A stretch of 64,000 bases of DNA from NCBI RefSeq assembly GCF_000764305.2, contig NW_025936235.1, forward strand, positions 124,001 through 188,000. Reading direction: 5' to 3'. Within the stretch, counting starts at the first letter, position 1; the number at the start of each line of letters is the position of its first letter. A program made the translations under genes and the position numbers. This stretch comes from Hyalella azteca. Taxonomy: Eukaryota > Arthropoda > Malacostraca > Amphipoda > Hyalellidae. Positions 1 through 10,800 of the stretch are shown here, in pieces. The notes below the pieces were generated by a model. It did not search any database, was not told where the DNA came from, and worked only from the letters and a program-made list of their open reading frames with translations.

Positions 1-2930
1 GCGGTCCTAATTAATGGCTGCAGAAAACAAGCGCTTAATTATGTTACTGATGCAGTTGCAGTTCCTATCACCAACGCTTGGAGAAACTACAATATAAACC
101 GATCGTAAAATTTAATGAGTGATCACAACCGATTACTCATTATTTTGACAGCAATGTAAAATTTGAAACTGAGCCACTTATAAATTTTATTAGTGTAATT
201 TCTGCAGGATTTACATGCCACCGCACGCGGAAGTTGCATGCATGGATCAGCCCGCCAGTGAAGTATTTGTAAGACGCTGCCGTCAGACGCCGTATCACAG
301 ATGGCGAGCGCCATGCATTGCATGGTAGCTTGCACCAGCTGTCGTTGTAGACAACACGAGCCACCCTGCGGCTATGACCATTTTTTCATTAATTCAATCT
401 GGAAGTTTTTATTGCCCATCTGCATCGACTTCGCCGGTGATCCGAGATCGACAACCGGGGTCATGCATTTATTATTACAGCTTGACACTGACTATCTGTC
501 GGGAATTAAAACTTGACACTTCCTATAGTCGCTGTGGATTAGTTTTCTTTGATTTTTTTTTGTGTTATTTGACTTGCATCAATTTGCCTTTTTGACTGTT
601 GATAGTTCACTTTAAATTCAACTAATTGTTGAAGAAGGGCTTATTCTCAGCTGATGAATTTTATTTTTCTTCAACGTCCTTCGTAAATTTCAACGTCTTC
701 AACGAAAAATTGTTGACGGTTAGCGAAGGATCAAACAGTGATTATTTAGAGCTGGAATCTACGAAAAATTCAATATTTATACAAAGTAATTACTGAAATA
801 GGGTTCATTAAACACAACTCATCTCACGTTATCTAGTAAAATTCAAGCGAAAAGTCGGCGAAATAAGATCAATTATTCTTTCTCACTTTGACAAGCAATG
901 ACTTTATAGAATTTTTTATTTCACGGGATAATCGATATTGGGAGATAGTGGCTACAGGCAAGAGCTGTGTTTTGCTTGAAGCGGCCCAGCCAAACCTCCA
1001 ATTTCATTCCTACATGAAAACCGCAACATCCGCTTGTTCGGACCAGCGTTTTGAGAGCTTGACATTCTTTTCCGTCAATGCCAAGAATGCAAGTAAACGC
1101 GCGAACAGAGAGGCGGCACGAAATGCTCCAATGCAAGCTTCATTATCTGCCTGAAGTAGAACTTAATTACATACAATGTTCGGTGATTAACTTCTGGAGG
1201 TGGTTAATGGCCCACGAAATAAGTGATTTGCTTGTTGTGAGACAAAAAACTTAAATTTTGATCAGTATTTTGTTGATGTTTCCGCTTTCGGGAAAATGGT
1301 GATGGCTTTCAGAATAAGAAGTTGTTTTCAGTAAGCGAAACTTCAGAAATTGAAAATACTGTCCTTGACTCGCCTGTTATTTTGTGATGTGGTTACGTTC
1401 GTTAAATTCCCCTTACATTTTTCGCGGGAACTGACGGCAAAGTAGAAGAGTGATTGAAGTAGTATTTCGAATACTGATTGGTGGAAAGCTCTTCTCCCTT
1501 ATGAAGTAATTCAGGGATCTGAGTGGTTGTCAAATTGTAAGTATCAAAAAACTGATCGAGTTTCGAAAGAAACAAGCAGCTTGCTGCTCTAACCTGAAGC
1601 ACATCTGCCTATGCTAAGCCTCAGTTCAGCCATCCAAGCAAATGACGTTGAAGCAACGTAGATTACTAGTCGATTGCGTTTAGTCAACATTTAATCTACA
1701 TTATTTCGACGTATGATGCCTGGTGTGAGGCAGTTTGGCGTTCGTCTGTGGTGCAGGCGAGCTGGTGCCCACAGAGTGTCACCCCGTCAGCAGGCGGCTT
1801 AATTGGTCAGCTTAAGAGGCGGGGTCTGCGGACGCAATGAAGCGTGTGCTGTCACTAACGCTCAAGAAATAGAGACGGAAGAGCTTTTTGGATGACCGAA
1901 GAGCAGTCGCCGTGGGTGGGCCAAATAAAACTCCTGCATGGTGTCCCATAATAAGCGTGCCCGATAAGCGCACTCGAGCAGTAGACCTTAATAATTCTCC
2001 AGGCTCGGCTATAGAATGGCTCGTCTCATACCTGCACTCAGCCTGTCTCCGCTGGGTTCTTAACAAAGATTTTGGGGCTGCGATAAAATTAGCCTACAAT
2101 GTGGTTAAGTTACTTCTCAGCTGCACTTGATAATTTACGAGCGCACAGTCCTGTCTGTATCTCGGTATTAACGTTGTAATTAATCGATGTTAGGTTACCA
2201 GCAGGAAACTTTACTGACAACCTCGCATCGCTAGCAGTATTGTAACCTATGTTAACCTCGTTCGAATTTTTTCCCACCCATAATCGTGTAACGGGAATTT
2301 TTAACCACATTAGGGAAAACGATTACTCTTGAGATTTGATGCATAGAGAACTTTAGAGCAATTCGCTGAAAACGTGTCCAATCGTTGAAAAAACTAATCC
2401 AAGTTTTGAAGCTTTCATTGTTTTATCGCGTTCAGTTTCGCTGCCAGTTATACATGTAGAAATTTAGCATGGTTTGCCTTATATCCTTACAGAGCCAGAA
2501 TTTTTACGTTTGTACCTTTCCCTTTTCCTGCATGAAGTTCCTCCTAATTTGCATAAGCTAAAACTTCAATACACTTATCAACCTCAGACTGGCGTAAGGC
2601 TTCTATGCATAATTTCCCTTTCATGTAATGTCCTCCGCAATGAGTGTGTTCGCTTTCTGGAGAAATATTCCATACCTCACGCTGAGCTTCGGTCAAGTTG
2701 TCTGTCAGCATTACCATAATCTCATGATTTGACGCATAATCACAATATAGGGCGGCTAAATCTTCTGACTTCTCCTTCAAACTTTCCTTGAAAGTTTTTG
2801 TAATTTTGCTCGTCCAATTACTTGTCATTATGTCATAGTTATTGAGCAGATTTGGCTTTGGCAGATTTCTCTTGAATATTTCTTTGAAGATCTTTCACAA
2901 GAGTTAGAATGCTCGTTCGTGTTTAATAAT
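1..2930. other. Upstream non-coding stretch; no gene supported
   Basis: I see no supportable gene here. The stretch is A+T-rich except for a GC-richer patch at about 1725-2060, roughly 1 kb before the secreted-protein gene, where both strands happen to be open for about 80 codons. The strong splice acceptor at 2950 implies that at least one 5' untranslated exon lies somewhere in or beyond this stretch. A good donor-like GTAAGT occurs at 1537, but nothing links it to that acceptor, so I do not call an exon. Confidence 0.6.
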
Positions 2931-2950
2931 TTGCTTTTTTTCTACTTCAG
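2931..2950 (+). promoter_or_regulatory. 3' splice acceptor directly before the start codon
   Basis: A T-rich pyrimidine tract followed by TTCAG ends exactly one base before the ATG at 2951. This is a strong metazoan 3' splice site. It indicates that the coding sequence begins at the first base of an internal exon and that the 5' UTR lies on one or more upstream exons. It also supports the ATG at 2951 as the true start. Confidence 0.65.
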
Positions 2951-5278
2951 ATGGCATCTCGAGCATTAGTATCTTACGCATTAATAATTTTAATTGGTTT
3001 GATCACCCGTGATGCAAATCACGTGGTAAAATGCACTCCAGTGCCGATTAGCACCACCAGCTCAAAGGAATACCTGCCACGGACGACTGGAAATGAAACA
3101 CCAGTTACTGTCGAACGCGATACACCACTTGAAAAAGTTTCGTTTATTGAAAACCTTGCATCGTCTCTCAAAATTTTTGGGGGCATAGCAGTGGTGAACT
3201 CCAATACCAGCGCAAATTCAGAACCAGTTGTTGAAAGGAATAATACGTACTCTTCTAACGCCACCCACCCTAATCGGAGTGATGAAGTGTCGGGAAGTTT
3301 GCAAGAGGTGCAGGGTGAAAACTTGAGCAAGGCGCCAAGCGATGAATCAGAAGACAGTGGAATCAATTCTAGGAGCAGAATGGCGCAAATAAGTTCAACG
3401 ATTCAACGTCATGAATCTGCTTTGGATCGAGATATTCGTCTGTATTTAGAGAAAACGTCTACTGCCCCCAAGGTTGAAGTAAAAATGTTAACAGCAAAAA
3501 ATGACTACAGTGCAAATTCTAGCAATTTAAGTGCATCCACTAATGAAGCTAAGAATCATGTCGCCCAAAGCATAATGGGTTACATTATGGTTCAGCTTTT
3601 TGAATTCACTCGAATCGTACGACGATTATTTCAAAATTTTATCTCGTTAGCGTTTGCACCAAGTCACGTAACGGATTCCTTGTCAGCCAACATTTTAGAA
3701 CAACTTAACATTCTTGAAGAAAATTTTCAAGAATTTTCCGACGTTGTTGCATTGAATGTTGCGGCAACCTGGCAAGCGTTCCTGAAGACGCAGCCTCAGA
3801 AAGTTAAGATTGAATCTCTTCGAAAAATCAAAACCCTCGTGAGAGAAATAAACTTGGGTCTTGATAGTCTCCACAGACGACTGACTCAACACTTGAGTCT
3901 AAACGATGCCGTATTCTACCTGCACCACAGCCTCACCGTGCTAAATAAAATAGCTGGTCCTTTCAACAATAAACTTTTTTCCAATATATTTTCTAGTCAT
4001 GTTTGGGTATCTAACTTCATTTCCGGAAATATAGTGAATGAAATCTGTGAATCAAAAAACCACTGGGAAAAAAATTCATTGGAAATTACTGCAGGAGCTC
4101 TTAGGAATATTCTGTCTTCTTTTGGCAATTTTGTTGATGAATACTTACTGTACCTTAATCTTAACGCCATATTCTCGACAATAGACGCGGAAATGATTCG
4201 ACAAGCGATAGATTTCAGTTGTTTTTACATAAATGAAGTGGCTGGAGTTGAACCAATTGGTATTAAAAATATTCTCAATAAAAATAATAGTTCAATGGTG
4301 CCATACTCGGAAGATGTTGAGACTTCTGGAGGAGACCGTTTGCTGGTCCGCAACCGAAGAATGCTGGGCGGGTGGGACGACCTGTTCGATATCAACGTTT
4401 TCACTGAACGCGTAAAAGAATTGCCTTTTATGCAGAAAGAATGGAACTTTGGTAAAATGCTCGAGTCCATGAAGAAATCCATGAATATTGCCTGGTTAGC
4501 TCTGGCAAGTGGGGACGCGAAGGTCCTGACCATTGCCTCCTTCGGTGACATTTTATCGCCAGCGCTCAACTCGGGCTCAGACCTTCATAAACAGTGCTCC
4601 GATTTGATAGGAAAACTGCAATTCTACAGAAGAAGGTTGTACTTGTTTGTTCTTGTTGTTTACTTGTGGCGCAATTTGACGTTGCGTGAGAATCATAGAT
4701 CGAAGATTTGTGATTAGTTATGTCCCGCATAATATATTTGTCTATTTTCTTCGAAATAATCGCTGAAGCCTGATGATAATAATTACAATAAATGAATAGG
4801 AATAAATTTTGTATTTTAAATGAAAAATTAGAAAATTGTCATTTATAAGGGCAAAATCATTGTCAGAATTAATATCTTTGATATCAGTGTTACATATGAT
4901 ATAAAAAATAACATAAGGTCTAGGAAACCTTATGGAAATAAATGTTTTGACTGATGAATGTTAATAAATGAATGTTATGACTGATGTATGTTAATAAATG
5001 AATGTTATGACTGATGAATGTTAATAAATGAATGTTATGATGTCGGCAGCACGCTGAAGGACATGGAAGGACTGATGAGGATCCTACTGGAGCGAGCCAC
5101 GGCGCTGAAGTGTTACGAGCTTGGTTCCTCAGACCCCATCCTGCGGCGGCTGCAGTTCCTCCTCAACATCCTCAAGACCAAAAGAAACGTCGTTGAAGAT
5201 CCTGACGATCCTTTGAACATCGCCAAACGCCGCATGGAGGTCGCCATGCTTGATCCCTCACGTCGCAAACTTCACTGA
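2951..5278 (+). CDS. Predicted secreted protein of unknown family, two coding exons, 637 aa
   Basis: I do not recognise the family. The coding sequence is read as join(2951..4635, 5050..5278). Exon 1 ends with AG of a split serine codon and exon 2 starts with its C, so the phases match at residue 562. The N-terminus is a signal peptide: short basic start, then a hydrophobic run ALVSYALIILIGLI at residues 5-18. Residues 29-200 are Ser/Thr/Asn-rich with N-glycosylation sequons at 48, 85, 97, 103, 108, 124, 189 and 192, which looks like a flexible glycosylated linker. Residues 205-440 are amphipathic and mostly helical. RNRR at 467-470 fits a furin-type R-X-R-R site; cleavage would release a helical C-terminal part (471-637) with cysteines at 549 and 583. 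There is no transmembrane segment in the spliced form. Exon 2 is much richer in G/C at third codon positions than exon 1. That the region codes is fairly sure; the exon 2 join is likely but inferred; function is unknown. Confidence 0.72.
4787..4806 (+). terminator. Two AATAAA polyadenylation signals inside the predicted intron
   Basis: AATAAA occurs at 4787-4792 and again at 4801-4806, 70-85 bases after the stop codon of the unspliced frame at 4717. The placement is right for an intronic poly(A) site giving a 588-residue alternative form. A+T-rich DNA produces AATAAA often, so chance is possible. Confidence 0.35.
4951..5040 (+). repeat. 30-bp tandem repeat, three exact-length units, abutting a 3' splice site
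   Basis: Three consecutive 30-bp units (4951-4980, 4981-5010, 5011-5040) are nearly identical, differing at one base in the second unit, with a partial unit before them. The array stops nine bases before the predicted acceptor of exon 2. Because 30 is a multiple of three and the unit lacks an in-frame stop near its end, the exon 2 frame stays open back to an ATG at 5018 inside the repeat. Confidence 0.9.
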
Positions 5279-5648
5279 CAAGTTAACAGTTAAGGACGGG
5301 AATATCTATGCGGTAATCGCAATGTTTATCATGCCTTGATATTTTAATTTATCATGAAAGGTGTCATGTAAGAACAAATTTGCAATCACCATGAAACTCG
5401 AAATTGTCGCAAATATTTTGGAGTGACTATCTGAATGCCTGCCGCTGTTTTAAATTTGGGTTTCGCATTATAAATTCATTATGAAGTATTGGCTTTTCCT
5501 CTCGGCGAATTTTTATCTCAAAATATAATTCTTATCGTAAATGAAAATTTGTTTTTTAACTTCACGTGAATATTCGTATGTACATAAAATATCTAGAATT
5601 TTTAGCACGAATGAGCCAGATGGGGGGCACGAGCAAACTGTTAATAAA
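5279..5648 (+). terminator. 3' UTR region with an AATAAA signal at 5643-5648
   Basis: After the stop at 5276-5278 the sequence turns A+T-rich. The first clear AATAAA I find is at 5643-5648, about 365 bases downstream, and it could end the spliced transcript. No longer open frame lies in this interval. Confidence 0.3.
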
Positions 5649-7528
5649 CATTAGTAACATTTTCCCATCCTGGAATTTTACACAATTCTGCTTCTAAGAA
5701 CAGATTAGAAATATCTGTTTTGACTTTTAGCCATCTTCGATATCTTGATGGCCATTACATTGGAATCATATTTTTAATCGGGGACGCTTCGCAAATTGCG
5801 CGTGAAAAACTTTACTTGTGATACAAATCTAGAAATGTAGAGTAAATGAAATCCCCAAGATAGTGAGAAAAATCCCAACTCTAATTAAACGTGTTTTCTT
5901 AAACTATCACGCAAATTCACGCTTAACCATACCCTGAATGCATGTAAACAAAAGAACAAAAATGTCCTCTACATTTTATGTTTATGACCATTTTATTTTC
6001 CCTAACACCCAGCACGCGTGTTCTACTCCGAATTCTCGAAAGCTTGAGCTATGTGTCAGTAGATCGAGCGACCGTGACATGTCCAAACGTCTTACACTTC
6101 ATCCTTCTGGAGCCCGCGTTACCTCAACAGAGGTAACTGGCAAGGCGGTCAGGCATGTCTCACTTGGGTTCAGTTCTACAGATCTCCCACGTCTTAGTTT
6201 AAGTGCATCATTTGTAATTCTAAAAGCCATCGTACGACCGCTGCAGAGTGCTTGTCGCTCCTGCCACCGAATGAAGAGGGAGATTTTTTATTGTTCGTCG
6301 AAAAATGATCGTCTCTTTAAAATAAAAGATCTTGTGGTAAAAATTCTTTGACTGACTGCCCTACATTTCAAGTGTCTTGAAAAGTTTTATGAATTCCAAA
6401 GTGTCCTCTACAAGGTCGACTTCGAGTTATAGCGAGTTACGTATGTCACATATCAACTATGTAATATTCTTAACCTAACTTCATTCAAAACTTGGGCAGA
6501 TTATTAGACTACGACTATTTGCTCTGAATTTCATAAAAGCAGCCTTTTTTCATTTCTAGGGATAAAGTACATTTGAACTTTGATTTTTTTTCTCCCCTAG
6601 AGCTGGATCATTTCCACCCATCGCTAAATTTAGTGCTTTTATTTTTAACCAAATTACATCACCATGATTTATTCCTAACGATAAAACCTATAATTTTCGA
6701 ACCAGCCGTAGCCTGGCTTACAGTTCTGCTTCCTTCAATAATTCATCTCCATCGAGTTGGAAAGCATCGATAGAACGTTTTATCTTTGCTTGTCCTCTGT
6801 ATTTGTATAAATGAAATGCCATCAGTGACATCGTGATGCGTGTCTTTGAGCGAAAACTCCTGCGACTGTTAGGTTAGGAACTTTTACTGGCATTGTGCAT
6901 GTCAGTTGGGAATAAATTCTTCTAATAAATCTCTAACAAGCTCCTATTTGTGTTGAATGCATTTAATTATCAAGTTGCTTAGCCACGTAGAATAACAATA
7001 ATTGAGTATTACCGGACTAGCAGGGAAAAAAATTTATGCAGACAGTAATCAATCAAGTTGATCAAGGAGTGGAGTAAAATGTGCTCGGTGTACAGATCTG
7101 TGCATTGCCCAAAGAATGTGGCAGAACGACACGCAAATGTCGCTGGGTAAGAACTTCACCTTACCGGTTTGTCTTTGTCTCAGGCGATAGAGTAAGTAAA
7201 GAGAGTTTTTGCTCGCGCAACCAGTATAGATAAGAACTCAAGCTCATGAGTGTACATTCTGCCAATGAGGACAATAAATTGAATTCTTTACTCAAGGAAG
7301 TGGAAGAGCGTCTATCACTTCAGAATATTTTTTTCAAGTGCAGGCGCTTGATGAGGCATCAAGTTTTGCTAAGCGCTCTAACCCTCGCATCTCTTGTTGA
7401 TTATAAATTAAATCTATAATTCTTCGCTCCTCAGCAATTGTTCTGAATTGTGTGTTCAACACATTGACTCCGAAGTGGTACATATCTGTACTACAATGTG
7501 TATTTTTCCAGGAGGTAGTGGTACATAA
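5649..7528. other. Gene-free stretch
   Basis: No gene is supported. An ATG-initiated frame of 137 codons at 5938-6351 (+) is the longest uninterrupted frame outside the secreted-protein gene. Its length is within what chance gives in a window of this size, and its translation shows no signal peptide, repeat or recognisable motif. Confidence 0.55.
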
Positions 7529-7798
7529 TTCAGAGTTGCCAGATAAACTAAAAAACGGCCGCCAAGTCCGCGAACAAAAAAGGCCTAAAAAGGCCTACAA
7601 CTATATATAGTTGTATAAATATAGTTTCCGGTGTAAAAATTCAATTTTTTGCATTTAAAATTTAATTAGGTAGTACCCCTATCTTGAATTTTAGCCGGCT
7701 AAAATTCGGCTAAAAAAATTCCGCGATTAAAATTTTAGCCGGCTAAAAAAAACTAAATCGCGGAATTTATCCGGAAAAAAGGCCGTCTGGCAACCATG
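7529..7798. mobile_element. MITE-like element with GTTGCCAGA terminal inverted repeats
   Basis: The ends carry GTTGCCAGA (from 7535) and its inverse TCTGGCAAC (ending 7794). The flanks GTACATAA (7521-7528) and TTACATAA (7799-7806) match at seven of eight bases, which fits an 8-bp target-site duplication of the hAT kind. The interior has no coding capacity. It holds two copies of the palindrome TTTTAGCCGGCTAAAA (near 7690 and 7735) and an inverted pair of CCGCGATT/AATCGCGG, so it should fold strongly. It is a non-autonomous DNA transposon; the superfamily is inferred. Confidence 0.6.
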
Positions 7799-7806
7799 TT
7801 ACATAA

Positions 7807-10800
7807 CAGTACAAAAAATAAAATAATATTACAAGATGAAGCAGTCTGAGACAACGTGTTAAAGTAAATGATGAAATTCAAATACGGTTTGCCACTACTC
7901 CTATGAAAAGCAGCTTCTTATCGATCATGCATCACTGGAGCACTCTGCATCCATGCAGGACGTCGAAAACTGAGGTGCGCGGAAGCAGAGACGTTCTCAA
8001 TCTTATCGCATGTTTTGATTGGAAAATTTCCAGATTTCCACAGAGCAGCTACTTTAAGATTAATTTGTGAGGAAACTCTCATATGTAACTGTTTTAAAAC
8101 GGGGTGATAACATGTGGAATATATATAGTGAAATATATATGTGAAATATGTATACTGGCATGGCCAGAGCTGGAAAAAGAAGTATAATGAATGTTGGTCG
8201 TTGACAATAGATTTTTGTTCAATCATGGATCATCGCTTACAAGTTTGAAGTTCATCAAACATTTAAAACATGAAAAGTGAGCTATTTACCTTCACCGAAG
8301 TACAGAAAGGAATCCCAATAATAATTTTGAGTAAAAAATCCAAAAGGTGCTGTGTGCACAAATTTTTATTCAATGGTACGCGCGTAATCTCAGTCCGGTA
8401 GCGAATATTTATATCAAATGTTATATTTGAATGCATAGGCAAGTCGCTGCCTAATGATGCTTGCTCAAGTGGCAGTGTAATCTTTTTGCAATGGGTGAGA
8501 CAGACTGGCATAACACGACGTGGATTCGGAACATTCACCTCGATTACCCGTTTTTGGATAGGACACATCGAAACCCAGAAAATCGAGTTTTTGGTGCTGC
8601 GAGAACCCTAGCTATTGATGCAACGACGGTGTAGGGGTATATACATAGTCACAAAACACGCCAAGTACGTAAATTGTAGATGCCGAGGAACGTTGAGCAC
8701 ATTCTTTTCATAGTTTCAAGAGAAAAAGTCCTCTTGGCGCACAATAAAACAACGTGGAAATCCTATATTTTTCGCACATCAGCAGTTTACAGAAGAACTT
8801 GTCAGTGTTATAGGGCCAATTCTTGAACTCATTTGGTTTGGATCGATGATTATAATCGGAGATATATGGATCGTTTCTCATGCTGTTTAGGAGATCTATA
8901 CATTAGAATCCCTAGAAACCACGCAATTATATCAGAGAGAATTTACTTCATCAGATCATTTCGACCACATTTGGTTAGAGCAGCAAACTCAAAGATCTAG
9001 CAGCATACATATACCACTCGGCCAACGTAAACTTCATCCGTTGAGATCAGATAAATATTTTTTGTTCCACTTTTATAATTGATCACATCATGGCATAGAA
9101 TCCCAAATTTCAAATTAAATTGGGTTCGATTACTTAATTATCAATACTTTTATTGTCAAATAATCCTTAAATAGCTCACGTATTTAAATACTTATGCTCG
9201 TCACACGATCTCATTACCTCACATTCTCCTACGATTTTTTATCTAATTTGTCATTAAATCACAATTGATTTGAATTGAGATTATTGTTATCGAATAATGC
9301 TTAGAATTGGTTTCAATAATATCCATTTGCGTTGGTTCTGGAGTAATATCAATGCATGTTCTAGATTTCTTCCAAATCATCAAATCAGTCATGTGATGAA
9401 ATGTCACACCTAGACATCAATGCTTCTAAGGACGCTTCTGTCCATAAATGTGTGGGCCAAAGCAAGGAATAAAGCCAGTTTTTATACTGCACGCTTATCG
9501 GCACCGGAGACGCGCCCGCACTATGAGAAGGATAACTTCCTGAACCTCCGACGTCAAGTGTACATAAATACACGAGCTAGAGTATGGGCATTTTGATGAG
9601 CTTCTTATGTGGATACCGGCATCACTTAGCCATTTACTGCACAAGTCATGATCTTGGCTCGTACGATAAAAATGATAAAGAATTGAAATAGAATGTGTAC
9701 TCGTAGTAATGTTACAAATAATGTTGCAAATTATTTTAGAATGCGTGAAATTATGCATAAATGACATCTAATTTGAGAAATTTGGCAGTCAAGGCAAGTC
9801 AAGAATTGACGGTCGCTGAATTGCTGGTGAAAGCTCCAATAAGCCACTGTTGTTGGGTCGCTGGAAGAAAGTTCGGTGTAGTTTTGTTGAAACGCGATGT
9901 TCACTAAGAGCTTGAAAAACATTTACTTGAATGTTTTTTCTTTCTTTAACCATATATATTTGCATACATGTGTATTTGAAAATAAAAATTTTCCTCATGA
10001 TTGTCGAGCTTAAATCTCAAGATGGGTACAATGGCTCCAAGTGAGCTAGAGGTTCAACTGTCAGGATAGATCGAGAAAAAAAATGTGGGTCGATAGTTCC
10101 TCCTATTCCACAGTTGATCATGATCAGCGAGACATATCAGTGAACTTAAATGTAACTCCTTGATGCCAAAAAGGGTCAAATCTGATGCGAAATTCTTATC
10201 CGAGTGTCAGCCTCCCTTGGACCCAACAGAGTTTTTCTTCACTTAGTGAGCAGTTCGCCGGCGAGGAACAACGCAGTTTATAAACTCACGAATAATCCAT
10301 TAAAACCAACGAGGCTGTTTCAAACGACGATAATTAGCAGCATCAGCCACTGTGCACGGCTTACAAAGCTCTTGCCGCCGTCGCTCAGCTTGGGAAAACT
10401 CACAAAGCGCGACCAATTACAGGCGACGTAGAACCGGGTCCAACGTGCTAATTTAGCGGATCGCATCGCATTAGACATATTCTGCCTGAACCAACTGCCG
10501 TGAGTCCTATGGCATCTATTGCGCATTTAGTTACTCTAATGAACCAGCCTTCCTATAAATTCCATTTGCGGAATGGAAATGGTTCCGACAAGACGTCACG
10601 TAAAATGCCGAGTGTAATAAGACGTGAGATTACAGATGCTACTAGCTGACTTCACCGTGGCCTGAATTAGTCGCTCTAATGGCATAAAAGATGCCTCTAT
10701 AGTCACTTAGGACATTTTATGGAAGGATACGCATACCAAGATGCTGAGGAAACATCCATTATCTTTTACGGCAAGTAGATTGTTATAGTCTGAAGACTGG

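Larger units (their letters stand above)
4636..5049 (+). other. Predicted 414-bp intron of the secreted-protein gene
   Basis: The donor is AAG|GTTGTA (GT at 4636) and the acceptor GGCAG|C (AG at 5048-5049). Splicing here joins two reading frames in phase across a serine codon. The donor is only fair. The acceptor lacks a pyrimidine tract, because a 30-bp tandem repeat fills the 100 bases before it. Exon 1 can also be read straight through the donor to a stop at 4715-4717, adding a tail with a short hydrophobic run LYLFVLVVYLW, and AATAAA signals follow. Confidence 0.55.

Noticed and set aside
2544..2828. 94-codon minus-strand frame with a helical, charged translation
   Set aside because: The composition looks protein-like, but there is no acceptor, poly(A) signal or motif, and it lies in the presumed 5' region of the plus-strand gene.
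4540..4640. Resemblance of the 530-560 region of the secreted protein to the start of the nose-resistant-to-fluoxetine N-terminal domain
   Set aside because: Only a loose LSP...C pattern matches; the expected WA..M.D motif after the cysteine is absent.
5938..6351. 137-codon ATG frame (+)
   Set aside because: The longest frame outside the secreted-protein gene, but within chance expectation for 64 kb in six frames, and its translation has no recognisable feature.
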